From Alphaproteobacteria bacterium (GTDB lineage Bacteria; Pseudomonadota; Alphaproteobacteria; Rhizobiales; Aestuariivirgaceae): 43,076 bases of DNA. Made by a program: the position numbers and the translations under genes. Of the stretch, positions 40,820 through 43,076 are shown in pieces. Every line of letters starts with the position of its first letter. The first letter of the stretch is position 1. The stretch covers positions 10,995 to 54,070 of the forward strand of contig JAHEBA010000011.1 in assembly GCA_024642465.1 (NCBI GenBank). Direction: 5' to 3'. The notes beneath the pieces are model-generated. The model made no database searches and had not been told where the DNA came from. It worked only from the letters and a program-made list of their open reading frames with translations.

Positions 40820-41232
40820 TTGAAGTGAAGGCGAGAGTCCTGTTCGACGGCCCGGCTATGGCGGACGTGTTGCGGCTCAACGCACCGTTGAGCTTCTGGG
40901 GCGGCTTCGACCCGGCAACCGGCATCATCATCGACAACAACCACCCGCAGAAGGGCCAGTGCATCAAGGCCAGGGTGCTGGTCATGCCGGCAACCCGCGG
41001 CTCCGGCGGCACCCCCGGCGGCGTGGCCGAGGCCATCCGCAACGGCTCGGGACCGGCCGGCGTCATTATGGGCGAGGGCGATGTCAACGTGATGGTAGGC
41101 GCCGCCGTCGCGCAGCAACTCTACGGACTCACCTGCCCGATCCTCGAGGTGACCGGCAACGACTATGAGACCGTGGCGGCTGCCCGCCGCCTGCGCATCC
41201 AAGAAGGCGGCACAATCGAGTTTGCCGATTAG
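40816..41232 (+). CDS. Aconitase X swivel (small) subunit
   Basis: This 138-residue DUF126 protein is the swivelling domain partner of AcnX. The conserved active-site loop reads MPATRGSGGTPGGVAEAIRN, with the catalytic Ser in GSGG. DNNHPQKGQCIKARVLVM is also typical. Its ATG at 40816 overlaps the TGA of the large-subunit gene, and an in-frame ATG at 40783 lies within that gene. The TAG stop overlaps the stop of the convergent MttB-family gene. Both halves being intact argues that a functional dehydratase is made. Confidence 0.9.
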   Translation: MIEVKARVLFDGPAMADVLRLNAPLSFWGGFDPATGIIIDNNHPQKGQCIKARVLVMPATRGSGGTPGGVAEAIRNGSGPAGVIMGEGDVNVMVGAAVAQQLYGLTCPILEVTGNDYETVAAARRLRIQEGGTIEFAD

Positions 41233-42776
41233 GCCTGCCAGCCTTTCAGCTCTTCCTTGCGCCGCGCCATGAACGCCTTCAGCGCCTCGTCCGCGGCCTC
41301 GTCCATTGGCGGCTCTTGATAGGCTTCCAGCATCTGCTTCCAGACGCGGTTGGCCCGCTCCGTCGCTGTGCGCGCGCCATCCTCGAACCAGTTCTCGTAA
41401 TTGCGCCAGTCCGACACCATCGGTTGATAGAACGCCGTCTCGAACCGCTCCAGGGTATGACCAGTGTCGAAGAAATGCCCGCCCGGCTCGACTGACTTTA
41501 TGGCGTCCACCGCTAGCGCCTCGTCGCTCACGTCGAAGGGTTTCAGGCTCTCCGCCCACTGCCGGATCATTTCTGCGTCGATCACCGTCTTCTCGAGCGA
41601 GGCGGATAGTCCGCCCTCGAGCCATCCCAGCCCGTGATGCACGATGTTGACGTGCCCCATCACGCAGGCCCACAGGCTCATCGCGCTCTCATAGGTCGAT
41701 TGCGCGTCGACACAGTTGGACGCGTTCACGTTTGACGAGCGGTAGGGAAGCTTGAAATGCCGCGCCAGCTGGCCGCCGATGAGCACCGCCTGCACGTATT
41801 CCGGCGTACCGAAGGCAGGCGCCCCCGTCTTCATGTCGACGTTGGAGGTAAACCCGCCAAACAGGACCGGCGCTCCCGGATTTGCCATCTGCGATAGCGC
41901 GATCACGCCAAGCGCCTCCGCCGTCTGCTGCACCAGCGCGCCGGCAACCGTCACCGGGCTCATGGCGCCTGCCAGCGTGAACGGCGTGATGGCGACCGCC
42001 TGCCCGTGCTCGCCGAAGCACAGCAGGCCGTCTAGGAGTTCCTCGTCCACCCGGCGCGGGCTGTTCACGTTGAACGAGGTCACCAGCGAGCACTCGGTCT
42101 TGAGCTGGTCGATGCTGACGCCACGCGCGATTGCCGCCATCTCGATGGCGTCCATCGCCCGGAACCGCGACACCGAACGCACGAACGCCGCCCGGTCCGT
42201 GTAGCGCAGCAGCGCATAGGCATTGTCGAGGTGCCGGGTCGGCACCGGCAGATCCATCGGCTCCACGATCGACCCGCCCATCATGTGCGTCACGCCAAGT
42301 GAATGGTTGAGCTTCACCAGCCGTACGAGGTCTTCGTAGGCGCCAGACCGGCGGCCATTGTCGATGTCGTTGATATTCGGGGGCGAGCCGACGGTATTGA
42401 AATTGACGGTATTGCCGCCGATCACCGTATTGCGCTCCGGGTTGCGGGCGTGAAGCTCGTACTGCGCCGGCGCCAGCGCCACGAAGTGCTCCACCGTGGC
42501 CCGGTCCATCCGCACCATGCGGGTCTCCCGGTCCACCTTGCATCCATTGGCAGCGTAAATGTCGAGGCAGCGGTCCGACAGGATCTCAAGCCCCGCCTCT
42601 TCCAGCACCCGGTAAGCCGCATCGACGATGCGCATCAGCTGGTCCTGACCGATCAGCTCAAGCGGCGGCAGCGGATTGACCAGCGGTGGCAGCGGCCTCG
42701 GCAACCCGCCTGCGGCGCGCCCGTCACGGCTGTGCCCTCCCCTGCCGCGCCGCCTCGTTCCTTCGCGCCCTGTCAT
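41229..42776 (-). CDS. MttB-family methyltransferase, non-pyrrolysine type
   Basis: This 515-residue TIM-barrel protein of the trimethylamine methyltransferase family begins, after an Arg-rich head (1-30), with EAGLEILSDRCLDIYAANGC. It shows the family segments FNTVGSPPNINDIDNGRRSG and MMGGSIVEPMDLPV. There is no in-frame TAG where true MttB has pyrrolysine, so it belongs with the MtgB/MtpB-like members that demethylate quaternary amines such as glycine betaine or proline betaine. No corrinoid protein or MtgA/MtqA-type partner is in the window. It is convergent with, and its stop overlaps, the AcnX small subunit. The basic N-terminal head may be mis-started; no good ribosome-binding site was identified. 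Confidence 0.87.
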   Translation of the reverse strand: MTGREGTRRRGRGGHSRDGRAAGGLPRPLPPLVNPLPPLELIGQDQLMRIVDAAYRVLEEAGLEILSDRCLDIYAANGCKVDRETRMVRMDRATVEHFVALAPAQYELHARNPERNTVIGGNTVNFNTVGSPPNINDIDNGRRSGAYEDLVRLVKLNHSLGVTHMMGGSIVEPMDLPVPTRHLDNAYALLRYTDRAAFVRSVSRFRAMDAIEMAAIARGVSIDQLKTECSLVTSFNVNSPRRVDEELLDGLLCFGEHGQAVAITPFTLAGAMSPVTVAGALVQQTAEALGVIALSQMANPGAPVLFGGFTSNVDMKTGAPAFGTPEYVQAVLIGGQLARHFKLPYRSSNVNASNCVDAQSTYESAMSLWACVMGHVNIVHHGLGWLEGGLSASLEKTVIDAEMIRQWAESLKPFDVSDEALAVDAIKSVEPGGHFFDTGHTLERFETAFYQPMVSDWRNYENWFEDGARTATERANRVWKQMLEAYQEPPMDEAADEALKAFMARRKEELKGWQA

Positions 42777-42874
42777 GACTTCGCTCCCGGCATCTGATCT
42801 GTCGCAACGCTATGCCCACGTCCCGCCGCAAACATGACAGATAGGGACAGCAAGTTGGCTGCGGGGGACACACA

Positions 42875-42903
42875 TTGACATCCGCACCAATCCGCGCTGA
42901 AAG
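42875..42903 (+). promoter_or_regulatory. Candidate promoter for cysD
   Basis: TTGACA (42875-42880) is a perfect -35 hexamer. At a 17-bp spacing the -10 candidate TGAAAG (42898-42903) is poor. Position 55 bases before the ATG is reasonable. Confidence 0.3.
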
Positions 42904-42957
42904 CTAGCGCTGAACACGCCGCAGACAGGCGGCACATTGCCCGCACGCAGGATTCCG

Positions 42958-43076
42958 ATGACCGCTCCAACCAAGCTCACCCATCTCCGCCAGCTCGAGG
43001 CCGAGAGCATCCACATCATGCGCGAGGTTGCCGCCCAGTGCGAGCGGCCGGTCATGCTGTACTCGATCGGCAAGGA
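42958..43076 (+). CDS. cysD: Sulfate adenylyltransferase subunit 2, 5' end only
   Basis: The last 119 bases encode [20 protein letters not shown] followed by [18 protein letters not shown]. This is the characteristic N-terminus of CysD, the PAPS-reductase-like small subunit that adenylates sulfate with the GTPase CysN. The nucleotide loop SIGKDS is cut by the window end. AGGA precedes the ATG. The reading is unambiguous despite its shortness. It is divergent from the MttB-family gene with 181 bp between starts. cysN or cysNC is expected immediately downstream outside the window. Confidence 0.9.
   Translation, partial: MTAPTKLTHLRQLEAESIHIMREVAAQCERPVMLYSIGK

Noticed and set aside
41229..42776. 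Pyrrolysine-containing trimethylamine methyltransferase
   Set aside because: The frame is continuous with no in-frame TAG, so it is the non-pyrrolysine branch.
1..43076. CRISPR arrays, tRNA or rRNA genes, intact insertion sequences
   Set aside because: No regularly spaced repeats, cloverleaf or rRNA-like sequence, or transposase reading frame was seen on either strand.

Overview
The window is GC-rich, densely packed chromosomal DNA that looks alphaproteobacterial, most likely from a marine or soil Hyphomicrobiales- or Rhodobacterales-type organism. The evidence is a TRAP-type malonate operon with a GntR/FCD regulator, the rpmF-mtgA-ispA neighbourhood, abundant catabolic acyl-CoA ligases, an ectoine-hydrolase-like M24 protein and a non-pyrrolysine MttB homologue. 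No rRNA, tRNA, CRISPR array or intact insertion sequence was found.

Layout. 1-1.7 kb (minus strand): a decayed surface-polysaccharide module, with a FemAB-like acyltransferase carrying an in-frame TAA followed by a rearranged Wzx-type flippase remnant. 1.9-2.9 kb: a 2-hydroxyacid dehydrogenase. 2.9-9.5 kb: a malonate regulon, with a divergent GntR regulator, a palindromic operator, TRAP transporter dctPQM, malonyl-CoA decarboxylase (matA) and malonyl-CoA synthetase (matB). These import malonate, activate it to malonyl-CoA and decarboxylate it to acetyl-CoA. 9.9-15.3 kb: a beta-CASP RNA-processing-type metallohydrolase, an EamA exporter, a LOG-family phosphoribohydrolase, a sigma54 activator with a degenerate receiver, and a stand-alone mannose-phosphate-isomerase-type cupin. 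15.3-19.0 kb: a striking pair of tandem palindromes, a 51-aa small ORF, an acyl-CoA synthetase, cytochrome c' and a diheme cytochrome c.

19.0-28.6 kb holds housekeeping genes mixed with FemAB relatives. An intact FemAB-like gene is translationally coupled to a JmjC-like oxygenase that appears to start at CTG. Then come a DUF924 protein, a small membrane protein, rpmF, mtgA, ispA, a second FemAB-like pseudogene with two in-frame stops, ispG, and an Asp/Glu-racemase-superfamily enzyme.

28.7-42.8 kb is a catabolic region for nitrogenous compounds: a ureohydrolase, an acyl-CoA ligase with a VOC protein, an enolase-superfamily enzyme, an ectoine-hydrolase-like gene in an operon with a membrane protein and a Tag-type DNA glycosylase, and an opposing five-gene operon. 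That operon encodes a D-arginine-dehydrogenase-like flavoprotein, a 2-ketoarginine-decarboxylase-like ThDP enzyme, a HAD hydrolase and both subunits of aconitase X. Three of its four junctions are ATGA overlaps. I regard this operon as the best candidate for an undescribed pathway. An MttB-family methyltransferase gene converges on it, and the window ends in the first codons of cysD.
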